Positions 1 through 6,383 of a DNA stretch of 7,015 bases are shown here, one piece after another (position 1 is the first letter of the stretch; every line of letters starts with the position of its first letter). The notes under the pieces were generated by a model. It saw nothing but the letters and a program-made list of their open reading frames with translations. It made no database searches and was not told where the DNA came from. The stretch lies in the NCBI GenBank assembly GCA_021647535.1, contig JAKIUO010000155.1, positions 1 to 7,015 of the forward strand, read 5' to 3'. The translations under genes and the position numbers were made by a program. The stretch is from Hyphomicrobiaceae bacterium (GTDB taxonomy: Bacteria; Pseudomonadota; Alphaproteobacteria; Rhizobiales; JAKIUO01).

Positions 1-256
1 CCCCCCCCTTGTGCGCAGACCGTTCCCTGGTGAAATCGAGGTTCAAAATGCTCATTTCACCCACCTGGCACGAGCGCCGTTCTCATCGTTATCAGCTCAT
101 ATGGCAACCACGCAATAGGCTGATGAGGTGAACTTTACATCACATAAGCGCATAAAAAATATAAATGTAAGGAAAGATTAAGGTCTTCCTCCTACTCCTT
201 CACCAAGGTATTTTTTTTATTCGCTTGTTAACCTGTTTTTGGGAGGGACTGATTAA
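1..256. other. Intergenic/leader region upstream of chemoreceptor, no supported gene
   Basis: No reading frame here can be assigned to a protein. Two plus-strand frames are open from the left edge, one to TAG at 116-118 and one to a TGA near 130, and a minus-strand ATG at 55-53 opens off the edge, but each gives fewer than about 45 residues without a recognisable motif. Two modest dyads are visible: GGTGAAAT (29-36) with ATTTCACC (54-61), and TTATCAGC (89-96) with GCTGATGA (119-126, one G-T pair). A run of eight T (211-218) follows a weak CCTT/AAGG hairpin and could act as a poor terminator. I see no convincing sigma-70 promoter: TTTACA at 134-139 lacks a good -10 box at 17 bases. The region presumably carries the promoter and untranslated leader of the chemoreceptor. 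Confidence 0.5.
241..247 (+). promoter_or_regulatory. Shine-Dalgarno sequence of the chemoreceptor gene
   Basis: GGGAGGG lies about nine bases before ATG 257. The alternative in-frame ATG at 317, which would remove the Gly-Phe tail, is preceded only by GGCTTT repeats and has no such site. This decides for the upstream start, so the repeat is probably translated. Confidence 0.65.
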
Positions 257-2326
257 ATGGCGGCAAAGAGCTCTTTAATGGCCAATGGCTTTGGCTTTGG
301 CTTTGGCTTTGGCTTTATGAACGGTATTTCCATAAAAAGCCGCCTTAAATTATTGGCGGGGCTGATGGTCACCGGCTTTATGGTGTTTGGTGCTGTTTAT
401 CTGTATTTCAATCAGAAGACGGATCTGGCATTTAACGACAATAACCACTACGCGATGACTGCCAAGTCAGTCCTTGACGCACAAATTTCTGCCCTTAAAC
501 TGGGCTCTATTGAAAGCCGTTTTCTGGCCGAAAGAAAACCCGCCATTGCGCAAAAGTTTGATCAGGCTGCCTTCAAACTATCAGCGGCTCTTATCATGAT
601 TTATGGCGACACGCCCAGTGACAAATTTCGTCGTGAACTGGAAACGACAGGCAAGTTACTAAACCACTACATAAAAAGTTTTAACGAGCTGGTCAAACAT
701 CAAAAAGCCCTTGGCTTCAACATTGAGTATGTCGCGGATCAAGGCAATGTCGATGCGCAGACCAGCTTGGGCGTTCTCGTCAGCAATGCTGCCACCGCTA
801 TGGCCAAACGCCTGGATGAGGAAATGGAATTTGGCGATGCGGCTATCTTGTTGCCTCTTGCCACGCGTTTTTATCGCGCCCGACAAATGTCCGCCGACTT
901 CATGCAATCTGGTAATATGGAAGACTTGACGCGCTTTAATGGCGAAACTGCGCGCTTTGCGCTCGACCTTACCGCTTCAGAACTTGATGATGAGACTAAA
1001 TCTTCGACACAAAAACAGATGGATGAATATCGTACCACCGTCAAGATCTGGGCCGTCGAATATCATAAGCTTGCCAATAATAGTGCACAGGTCGCCAAGG
1101 TTTCGACCAAAATACAGAGCCAGCTTTCCTATATCGTCAAATACGCAAAGAACAGGCATTTAAAAACCTCGAACCTGCTCAATAAAATACGCGCGCAAAG
1201 GGATATCAGTCTTCTCGTCGCCATTTTCCTCGTACTTGGTGCGGTACTCTTTTTAAATTTCATTATTTCACAGAGCATCTCAACCCCTCTGGCAAGCTTG
1301 ACAAAGGCCATGCAACATCTCTCAAAAGGCGACACAACCATTGCCATTGACAATGGTCAGCGCCATGAAATCGGCGCGATGACAAAGGCCGTCGCCGTCT
1401 TTCGGGATAATGCCATTACACGCGAGCGCCTTGAGCGCGAAGCTGCGCAAAAACACCAGATTGAGCATCAGCGCCAGCAATATATAGAAGCGCTTCTCAA
1501 TGACTTTTCTCGCGAAACCAGCCGTATCATGTCCGCCCTCGATGACGTCACCAATAAGGTCAAACTGACCTCTGATACACTGACGCAAGCCTCAAATGAA
1601 GCGACCAATGGGGCGAGCAGTGCCAGCGTGGCCTCTAATAATGCTTCGCAGAATGTGCAAACCGTAGCCTCGGCCACCGAGCAGCTCTCCAGTTCCATTC
1701 GCGAAATTTCCAGGCAGTCACGTTCCGTCAGCGAAATCATCGAGAGATCGACGAGCGATATTGAACATATTGATGAAAGCGTCAGTGAGCTTTCTGTCTC
1801 GGCTCAGAAAATCGGTGATGTCGTCTCAATGATCCGGGATATTGCCGACCAGACCAACCTGCTGGCCCTGAACGCCACTATTGAAGCTGCGCGGGCTGGG
1901 GAAGCTGGTGCCGGATTTGCCATTGTCGCCCAGGAAGTCAAGGCGCTTGCCGACCAGACAGCAAAGGCAACGGAAGAAATCACCACTCAAATCGGCTCGG
2001 TACAATCCTCTGCCGTAACCAGCGCTCGCGAAGTCAGCGGCATCACCAAAACCATGGAAGAGATCAAGAGCCTGACCGCCAGTATCGCTGCATCGGTTGA
2101 TCAACAAGATGCTGCAACCCGCGAAATCGCCCATTCTGTCGCCACCGCTGCTGATCACACAACTGAGGTGACAAGCAGCGTCGACAGCGTCACCAACTCA
2201 ATCAACGCAACAGCAGATGAGGCCGCCCATGTCATGTCGGTGGCCGAGGAGCTCAATGATGTGAAGGGAGACCTTGAGTTGACCATGTCAAACTTCACGA
2301 AAAACATCGTCGCCGATGTGGCTTGA
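257..2326 (+). CDS. Methyl-accepting chemotaxis protein (transmembrane chemoreceptor)
   Basis: A 689-residue receptor expected to sense a periplasmic signal and control CheA through CheW, with adaptation by methylation. After a 20-residue N-terminal extension ending in five Gly-Phe pairs come a membrane helix at about 32-51, a mostly helical periplasmic region at about 52-316, a second membrane helix at about 317-338, a HAMP domain at about 340-390 (conserved PL and HEIGAM elements) and the long cytoplasmic signalling coiled coil. The hairpin tip is unmistakable: QTNLLALN from residue 532, then NATIEAARAGEAGAGF. The roughly 265-residue sensor has the length and helical look of the HBM (helical bimodular) type, but that assignment is inference and the ligand is unknown. 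The C-terminus (NIVADVA) has no CheR/CheB-tethering pentapeptide. The start is set by GGGAGGG upstream. No che genes lie nearby, so this is an orphan receptor in this window. The product class is certain; the sensor subtype is not. Confidence 0.96.
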   Translation: MAAKSSLMANGFGFGFGFGFMNGISIKSRLKLLAGLMVTGFMVFGAVYLYFNQKTDLAFNDNNHYAMTAKSVLDAQISALKLGSIESRFLAERKPAIAQKFDQAAFKLSAALIMIYGDTPSDKFRRELETTGKLLNHYIKSFNELVKHQKALGFNIEYVADQGNVDAQTSLGVLVSNAATAMAKRLDEEMEFGDAAILLPLATRFYRARQMSADFMQSGNMEDLTRFNGETARFALDLTASELDDETKSSTQKQMDEYRTTVKIWAVEYHKLANNSAQVAKVSTKIQSQLSYIVKYAKNRHLKTSNLLNKIRAQRDISLLVAIFLVLGAVLFLNFIISQSISTPLASLTKAMQHLSKGDTTIAIDNGQRHEIGAMTKAVAVFRDNAITRERLEREAAQKHQIEHQRQQYIEALLNDFSRETSRIMSALDDVTNKVKLTSDTLTQASNEATNGASSASVASNNASQNVQTVASATEQLSSSIREISRQSRSVSEIIERSTSDIEHIDESVSELSVSAQKIGDVVSMIRDIADQTNLLALNATIEAARAGEAGAGFAIVAQEVKALADQTAKATEEITTQIGSVQSSAVTSAREVSGITKTMEEIKSLTASIAASVDQQDAATREIAHSVATAADHTTEVTSSVDSVTNSINATADEAAHVMSVAEELNDVKGDLELTMSNFTKNIVADVA
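287..316 (+). repeat. (GGCTTT)5 in-frame hexanucleotide repeat encoding (Gly-Phe)5
   Basis: Five perfect head-to-tail copies of GGCTTT lie in codon register and encode residues 11-20 of the chemoreceptor. They stop exactly at an internal ATG (317). Because the unit is six bases, gain or loss of copies by replication slippage would change the length of the cytoplasmic N-terminal tail without breaking the frame. Confidence 0.95.
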
Positions 2327-2346
2327 TAAAAATCATAACCTTGTGA

Positions 2347-2384
2347 AGTGACCCCCCTATCAAATTCATGTTAGGGTGGTCACT
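2347..2384 (+). promoter_or_regulatory. Strong inverted repeat covering the RBS of the DUF454 gene
   Basis: Bases 2347-2359 (AGTGACCCCCCTA) pair with 2372-2384 (TAGGGTGGTCACT) over 13 positions with a single C-T mismatch (2354/2377), leaving a 12-base loop. The right arm contains AGGGTGG, the only good ribosome-binding sequence for ATG 2385, and ends on the base before that ATG. As RNA it would hide the ribosome-binding site when transcribed from the chemoreceptor. It could also serve as the chemoreceptor terminator, since ATGATTTTT follows, although the T run starts five bases late, or as a DNA operator. The structure is seen directly; the role is inferred. Confidence 0.6.
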
Positions 2385-2777
2385 ATGATTTTTAAAGGGC
2401 ATATAAAAAGAGCACTGTTTGCAACGCTTGGCACCGTTTTTTTTGCCGCTGGGGTGATCGGTGTTTTTTTGCCGGTACTGCCAACCACGCCGTTCATGTT
2501 GCTGGCTCTGTGGGCTTTTTCCAACAGCTCGCAAAGGCTGCATGACTATATCTGGCACCACAAGCGCTATGGCCCGATGGTGCGTGCCTGGAAAGAACAT
2601 GGCGCCATTCCCTTGCGGGCCAAAATCAGCGCCATATTTGTCATGACGCTGAGTGCGGTTTTCATGGTGTTTTTTTCTGGTGCACCGCTCTATGGCCTTC
2701 TGGCGGCCCTTGCTCTGATGCTGACAGGAGCGGTTTTCATTCTCACCCGCCCTACCCTGCAACAGCCGACCTCATAG
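2385..2777 (+). CDS. DUF454 (YbaN-type) inner membrane protein
   Basis: A 130-residue hydrophobic protein of the DUF454 family, named after Escherichia coli YbaN; no biochemical role is established for the family. The diagnostic part is a first membrane segment (about 10-30) running into PVLPTTPFMLLALWAFSNSS (30-49), the LP-LPTTPF signature followed by the small/Ser-rich stretch. A polar segment (about 50-80, with YGPMVRAW and a later RAK) and two further membrane helices (about 82-98 and 101-120) complete the usual three-helix layout at the usual family length. I chose ATG 2385, which has AGGGTGG six bases upstream; the in-frame GTG at 2376 would add three residues but lies inside that ribosome-binding sequence. 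The gene starts 58 bases after the chemoreceptor and could be cotranscribed with it, subject to the hairpin between them. It converges with the next gene. Family confident, function unknown. Confidence 0.9.
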   Translation: MIFKGHIKRALFATLGTVFFAAGVIGVFLPVLPTTPFMLLALWAFSNSSQRLHDYIWHHKRYGPMVRAWKEHGAIPLRAKISAIFVMTLSAVFMVFFSGAPLYGLLAALALMLTGAVFILTRPTLQQPTS

Positions 2778-2782
2778 GGCGG
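2747..2782. terminator. GC-rich hairpin at the convergent gene junction, possible terminator
   Basis: CCGCCCTA (2747-2754) is perfectly complementary to TAGGGCGG (2775-2782) with a 20-base loop; the TAG at the start of the right arm is the stop codon of the DUF454 gene. It sits where two convergent genes end 16 bases apart, so a shared terminator is expected. No T run follows on either strand, so a simple intrinsic terminator is doubtful, and an eight-base dyad can occur by chance. Confidence 0.3.
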
Positions 2783-2793
2783 TTGGTATAAAA

Positions 2794-5052
2794 CTATTGC
2801 GCCATGACCTGCTTGAGCCTTTCCAGGTTTTGGGCGGCGATCTGATGGCCTTTGCCAGCCGCCATTTCCCACAAGCGCTTGGCTTCACCATAGTCACGCT
2901 CGACACCATCGCCATTCGCGTAAATCAGGCCAAGATTGGCGATACTGTCTACATAACCTCCATTGGCTCCTTTACGATACCATTTGATGGCTTCCTCCAT
3001 ATCCTTGTCCACGCCCTTACCGGTGGCATAAATAACGGCCAGATTGTGCATGGCATCGGCATGTTCGCCTTCAGCGGCTTTCAACCAGAGATCACGTGCT
3101 TTTAAATAGTCCTGCTCGACCCCTTGGCCCTGCGCATAAAGCAGGCCCAGATTGGTCATGGCCGGATAATAACCACGCGCCGATGATTTTTCGAGATAGA
3201 CCACAGCCTTTTTATAGTCCTGCTCTACCCCTTTACCCGTTGCGTATAGCGACGCCAGATTATAACCAGCCTTGGAATGCCCAGCACCATCCGCCTGTTC
3301 CAGATAGACCCGTGCCTTGTCATATTCTTCCTCGTCCAGATATTTCATACCCATTTTATAGGCACGGTCCTTGCTGGTATCTATGGGGGCTGAGAGAGAC
3401 GTTGGCTTGCTGGTCGCCTCAGCCCTACCTCCAACCTCAAGTGAAGCAATCCTCGTATTGCTTTTGACAACAGGAATAGCATTGGCATTGGAGCCATTGG
3501 CTGATGATCCGGTAAGATCAAAATATTGCGCCGCGCCAAGACCAATACCAAGAGCCCCGACTATGCCGGTAATCATCAGTGCCATTTTACCGGCTCCCGA
3601 TTTGGGCTCTTTCATTGCCACCTCAGCACGTGGCGGCAAAGCCGTCGTGCTTACGGGCACCAGCAATCCAGAAACTGGCTGGGGTGGCATTTGCCCGACA
3701 GGCATTTGCCCGGCTTGAGCCAAAGCCATCATCGGGTTCGCAGCCTGGCCATTCGACTGTTCTGGCAGATGAGCTGTGGGCGCCTGTGGCGGAGGGCTGA
3801 AAGCTGGGTTTGGCAAGGGAGGGGGACCGCCAGCAGCTGCCGGTGTAAAGGGGGTCGAAGCCTGCTCAACCGGCGGCATGGCCGGAGCCTGAACCTCAAA
3901 AGTCGAAGCCCGCTCAACCGGCGGCATGGGCGGAGCCTCCACTTCAAAGGTCGAAGCCCGCTCAACCGACGGCATGGCTGGAGCCTCCACTTCAAAGGTC
4001 GAAGCCTGCTCAACCGGCGGCATGGGCGGAGCCTCCACTTCAAAGGTCGAAGCCTGCTCAACCGGCGGCATGGGCGGAGCCTCCACTTCAAAGGTCGAAG
4101 CCTGCTCAACTGGTGGCATGGCCGGAGCCTGAACTTCAAAGGTCGACCCCTGCTCAACTGGCGGCGCTATTGGCGCGGGTTCTTCAATCTGTGCGACAGG
4201 AGCGCTCACTTCGGTCAGGCTCTCCTGTCCTGTCAGACCGGTCTCCTCCGGGGCAAGTGGTTGCTCAACCGGCGCAAATTCAGGCGCTGGTGCGGAGGCG
4301 ATAAAAGGAGCTTCTGGCATGAGGCTGGTGGTCGGCGCGAAGGTTGCTTCCTCAGGCTCTGGAAGAGGCACAACAGGATCGGCCAATGACTGCGGATCCA
4401 AAATCGGCTGCCCTGGCAAGCTGGCGTCTGGCAAGCTGGCATCTGGCAAGCTGGCATCTGGCAACGCTGCCTTCATAGCCAGTTCTTCAACCGGTTCTGC
4501 TGCAATCTGCGTCTCAACAAGGTCCACTTTTGAAGCAAGCTCGCCCTCTTCATCCACTACGATATCAAGACCAGCCTGCGCGGCCAAAGCCTCGTCTTCC
4601 GTTGCCGCTATCTGGGCAACAGCTGCGATATTACTGATATCTTCTATGCTTTTGACTTCATCCTTATCAACCGGTTGGGCTTGCGCTTCAGCTGTCGCCT
4701 CAGTTTCCGTACTCACCGCTTCAGCGACCTCTTCAACAACCTCTGGCGGCGTTTGTTCGCCAGCCGTCTGTTGCGCCAGCTCAACATTTTGCGCGGCCAT
4801 TTCCGCCCAGTCCGGCAAACCTTGCTGTTCGGCCAGCGTTTCAACACGCTTAAAGACCATTTCGGCTTCAGAATATTGTTGCATGTCGAACATCAGCCGA
4901 CCAATCTGATTCCAGCCCTCAATATGATCGGGCTCCAGGGTCACGACCTGATAAAAAGCGGCAAGTGCGCCCTTTGGATCAGAAACAAACAATTCATTAC
5001 CCGTTTGCAGATGGGTTTCGATACCCGAATTATTCTGCCCCCCGTCAACCAT
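2794..5052 (-). CDS. Single-pass membrane protein with N-terminal TPR, repetitive Pro/Glu-rich linker and C-terminal Sel1 repeats
   Basis: A 752-residue modular protein with no recognised specific orthologue. Residues about 10-95 look like TPR helices (ALAAFYQVVTLEPDHIEGW, then QYSEAEMVFKRV). An acidic Ala/Glu-rich stretch (about 96-195) follows, then three LPDAS units (197-211), more Pro/Glu-rich sequence, six 16-residue repeats of the type STFEVEAPPMPPVEQA (303-398) and a Pro/Gln/Gly-rich part. Lys-rich sequence precedes one membrane helix (about 490-511). The C-terminal part has a TPR-like pair (about 562-589) and four Sel1-like repeats of 35-36 residues (about 590-732), each with the L-YATGKGV-DY pattern. 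By the positive-inside rule the N-terminal half is cytoplasmic and the Sel1 part periplasmic. This layout resembles the polar scaffold PodJ but lacks its coiled coils and any peptidoglycan-binding domain, so a scaffold role is inference. ATG 5052 is preferred over TTG 5079 because AAGGAG precedes it by nine bases. The gene lies downstream of argB on the same strand. Confidence 0.88.
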   Translation of the reverse strand: MVDGGQNNSGIETHLQTGNELFVSDPKGALAAFYQVVTLEPDHIEGWNQIGRLMFDMQQYSEAEMVFKRVETLAEQQGLPDWAEMAAQNVELAQQTAGEQTPPEVVEEVAEAVSTETEATAEAQAQPVDKDEVKSIEDISNIAAVAQIAATEDEALAAQAGLDIVVDEEGELASKVDLVETQIAAEPVEELAMKAALPDASLPDASLPDASLPGQPILDPQSLADPVVPLPEPEEATFAPTTSLMPEAPFIASAPAPEFAPVEQPLAPEETGLTGQESLTEVSAPVAQIEEPAPIAPPVEQGSTFEVQAPAMPPVEQASTFEVEAPPMPPVEQASTFEVEAPPMPPVEQASTFEVEAPAMPSVERASTFEVEAPPMPPVERASTFEVQAPAMPPVEQASTPFTPAAAGGPPPLPNPAFSPPPQAPTAHLPEQSNGQAANPMMALAQAGQMPVGQMPPQPVSGLLVPVSTTALPPRAEVAMKEPKSGAGKMALMITGIVGALGIGLGAAQYFDLTGSSANGSNANAIPVVKSNTRIASLEVGGRAEATSKPTSLSAPIDTSKDRAYKMGMKYLDEEEYDKARVYLEQADGAGHSKAGYNLASLYATGKGVEQDYKKAVVYLEKSSARGYYPAMTNLGLLYAQGQGVEQDYLKARDLWLKAAEGEHADAMHNLAVIYATGKGVDKDMEEAIKWYRKGANGGYVDSIANLGLIYANGDGVERDYGEAKRLWEMAAGKGHQIAAQNLERLKQVMAQ
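3859..4146 (-). repeat. 48-bp tandem repeat, six copies, encoding a 16-residue unit
   Basis: The landmark GTCGA recurs on the plus strand at 3854, 3902, 3950, 3998, 4046, 4094 and 4142, exactly 48 bases apart. The six complete units encode residues 303-398 of the Sel1/TPR membrane protein. Copies differ at few positions: Gln/Glu at unit position 6, Ala/Pro at 9, Pro/Ser at 12 and Gln/Arg at 15. The two outermost copies share the QAPAM version, while copies 2 and 3 are the same at protein level. A decayed partial unit (APIAPPVEQ) precedes the array. The high identity indicates recent duplication or homogenisation. Confidence 0.95.
4420..4464 (-). repeat. 15-bp tandem repeat, three copies, encoding LPDAS
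   Basis: Three copies of a 15-base unit (plus strand GCTGGCATCTGGCAA, one copy with a single change) encode three consecutive Leu-Pro-Asp-Ala-Ser units, residues 197-211, with a seven-base partial copy at 4413-4419. It is a second minisatellite in the same protein, unrelated in sequence to the 48-base array, and also a multiple of three bases. Confidence 0.93.
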
Positions 5053-5061
5053 ATCAATTGA

Positions 5062-5067
5062 CTCCTT
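5062..5067 (-). promoter_or_regulatory. Shine-Dalgarno sequence deciding the start of the Sel1/TPR gene
   Basis: On the minus strand AAGGAG is followed by nine bases and then ATG (5052-5050). The longer frame beginning with TTG at 5079 would contain this site inside its coding sequence, so the shorter start is favoured. Confidence 0.75.
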
Positions 5068-5106
5068 GTCTTGTTGCAAAGCTCACCATTCACCAATTAA
5101 GCACGA

Positions 5107-5139
5107 CATATTGCCCCAAAAGTCTATTTTCCCAATATG
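5107..5139. promoter_or_regulatory. Inverted repeat CATATTG / CAATATG, possible operator
   Basis: CATATTG (5107-5113) and CAATATG (5133-5139) are perfect inverted copies separated by 19 bases, about 55-90 bases upstream of the Sel1/TPR start codon and in its presumed untranslated leader. They could be a regulator site or a weak RNA hairpin. Seven AT-rich bases per arm can arise by chance, so the assignment is tentative. Confidence 0.25.
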
Positions 5140-5232
5140 CAGGCCCGCTATTGATCAGGTAAGTGTGGCCAATATTACGGATAAAGATGGAGATAAAAAG
5201 ACCACACCTTGCCGAAAAAATGCTTTTTTCCG

Positions 5233-5261
5233 ATCATTTTGGTAATTTACAATATTATCAA
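5233..5261 (-). promoter_or_regulatory. Candidate sigma-70-type promoter for the Sel1/TPR gene
   Basis: On the minus strand TTGATA (5261-5256, five of six to TTGACA) and AATGAT (5238-5233, four of six to TATAAT) are separated by exactly 17 bases. The pair lies just past the argB stop codon and would leave a leader of about 170 bases before ATG 5052. If real, the gene need not depend on argB readthrough. The region is AT-rich, so chance matches are likely. Confidence 0.3.
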
Positions 5262-5289
5262 AGCCTTGGCCTTTCGATCGTCCAGCGCT

Positions 5290-6234
5290 TTACGCCAGGT
5301 TTTCACGCTCGTGCAAAAGCGTGCCAGCCCCATGTTTGGTAAACAGCTCCAGCAATACGGCATGAGGCACCTTGCCATTGATAATGACCACCGCATCAAC
5401 ACCGGTGTCCACCACCTTCAGACAGCTCTCGATCTTGGGGATCATGCCCCCCGTAATGGTGCCATCCTTGATAAAGGCGCGCGCTTCGACCCGCGTCATA
5501 ACCTCAATGAGTTTGCCCTGCTTGTCGAGCACCCCTTCGACATCGGTCAACAAGAGCAGCCGTCTGGCGCGCAGGGCACTGGCCAGCGCCCCGGCAAATG
5601 TATCGGCATTGATATTGAAGGTCTCACCATCTTCAGACATACCAATCGGCGCAATCACCGGAATGATGTCACTATTGATGATGACATTGACAATATGCGG
5701 ATTGACATGATGAGGCTCGCCGACAAATCCCAGATCAAGAGCCTTCATCAGGTTTGAATCCGGGTCTTCGACCTCTTTGTGCAATTTACGGGCAATCATC
5801 AAATTGGCATCCTTGCCCGAAATGCCCACCGCATTGCCACCGACCTTGTTGATATTGGCAACGATCTGCTTGTTGATGGACCCGGCCAGCACCATCTCGA
5901 CAATCTCCACCGTCTCCTTGTCGGTGATGCGCAGCCCGTCCGCAAATTCGCTTTTGATCCTGAGGCGCTTCAGCATGGCACCGATTTGCGGTCCACCACC
6001 ATGCACCACTACCGGATTGACACCGGCCTGCTTCAGCAAAACAATATCACGCGCAAAAAACTCGGAAAGCTCAGGGTCGCCCATGGCATGACCGCCATAT
6101 TTAATGACCACGGTCTGCTGGTCATAGCGCTGCAAATGCGGCAGGGCTTCCGAAAGGATTTTCGCCTGGGCATGGGGAGAGGACAAAGCCTGCTGTACGG
6201 CTTCAAGTTCTGCGTTTTTGTTCTTGTTCATCAT
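5290..6234 (-). CDS. argB: Acetylglutamate kinase
   Basis: This 314-residue enzyme phosphorylates N-acetyl-L-glutamate with ATP, the second step of arginine synthesis by the acetylated route, in the cytoplasm. Hallmarks of the amino acid kinase fold are clear: VIKYGGHAM (43-51) with the catalytic Lys45, the glycine-rich loop VVHGGGPQIG (76-85), LRITD (101-105) for substrate binding, NAVGISGKDA (134-143), NINAD (207-211) and GGMIPKIES (262-270) with the second catalytic Lys267. The N-terminal helix before the first strand (ILSEALPHLQRY, 26-37) and the C-terminal HAVLLELFTKHGAGTLL (291-307) match features of the hexameric arginine-inhibited class, so feedback inhibition by arginine is predicted. 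ATG at 6234 or 6231 are both possible; neither has a strong ribosome-binding site. No other arg gene is in the window. The next gene on this strand, the Sel1/TPR protein, is 237 bases downstream. Confidence 0.97.
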   Translation of the reverse strand: MMNKNKNAELEAVQQALSSPHAQAKILSEALPHLQRYDQQTVVIKYGGHAMGDPELSEFFARDIVLLKQAGVNPVVVHGGGPQIGAMLKRLRIKSEFADGLRITDKETVEIVEMVLAGSINKQIVANINKVGGNAVGISGKDANLMIARKLHKEVEDPDSNLMKALDLGFVGEPHHVNPHIVNVIINSDIIPVIAPIGMSEDGETFNINADTFAGALASALRARRLLLLTDVEGVLDKQGKLIEVMTRVEARAFIKDGTITGGMIPKIESCLKVVDTGVDAVVIINGKVPHAVLLELFTKHGAGTLLHERENLA

Positions 6235-6383
6235 AAAACGATCTTATTAGTCCCTGATTGCGCGATGGTTCCAAAACTTGCATATACCTTATTCGATATA
6301 AACTGCATGACGGATACCTGACTTTGAGGGTAAGCTGACGGTAGCTCGAAAGAACGAACCAGCGCCCTAAAAAAGCCTGGAGT

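Noticed and set aside
1..8. Run of eight C at the left edge.
   Set aside because: It lies at the window boundary, where its full length and context cannot be seen; no function is claimed.
1..55. Possible start of a divergent minus-strand gene (ATG at 55-53, AGGTGG just upstream), 18 residues before the edge.
   Set aside because: The fragment, beginning MSILNLDFTRERS, is too short to recognise, and plus-strand frames are equally open here.
120..160. CTGATGA at 120-126 followed by a small GTGA/TCAC stem, resembling the core of a hammerhead ribozyme.
   Set aside because: The required GAAA after stem II is absent (ATAA instead) and no matching stem III with a cleavage triplet is visible.
3526..4389. 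Long open frames on the plus strand and in another minus frame across the repeat array, reading as Arg/His-rich repeats (for example 287 codons).
   Set aside because: A 48-base unit is a multiple of three, so any frame open in one unit stays open in all. The composition is implausible and the Sel1/TPR frame, with TPR, membrane and Sel1 domains and a good ribosome-binding site, explains the DNA.
5214..5230. GAAAAAA-TGC-TTTTTTC between argB and the Sel1/TPR gene, considered as an argB terminator.
   Set aside because: The stem is seven pairs of almost only A-T with a three-base loop and no GC-rich base, so it would be unstable.
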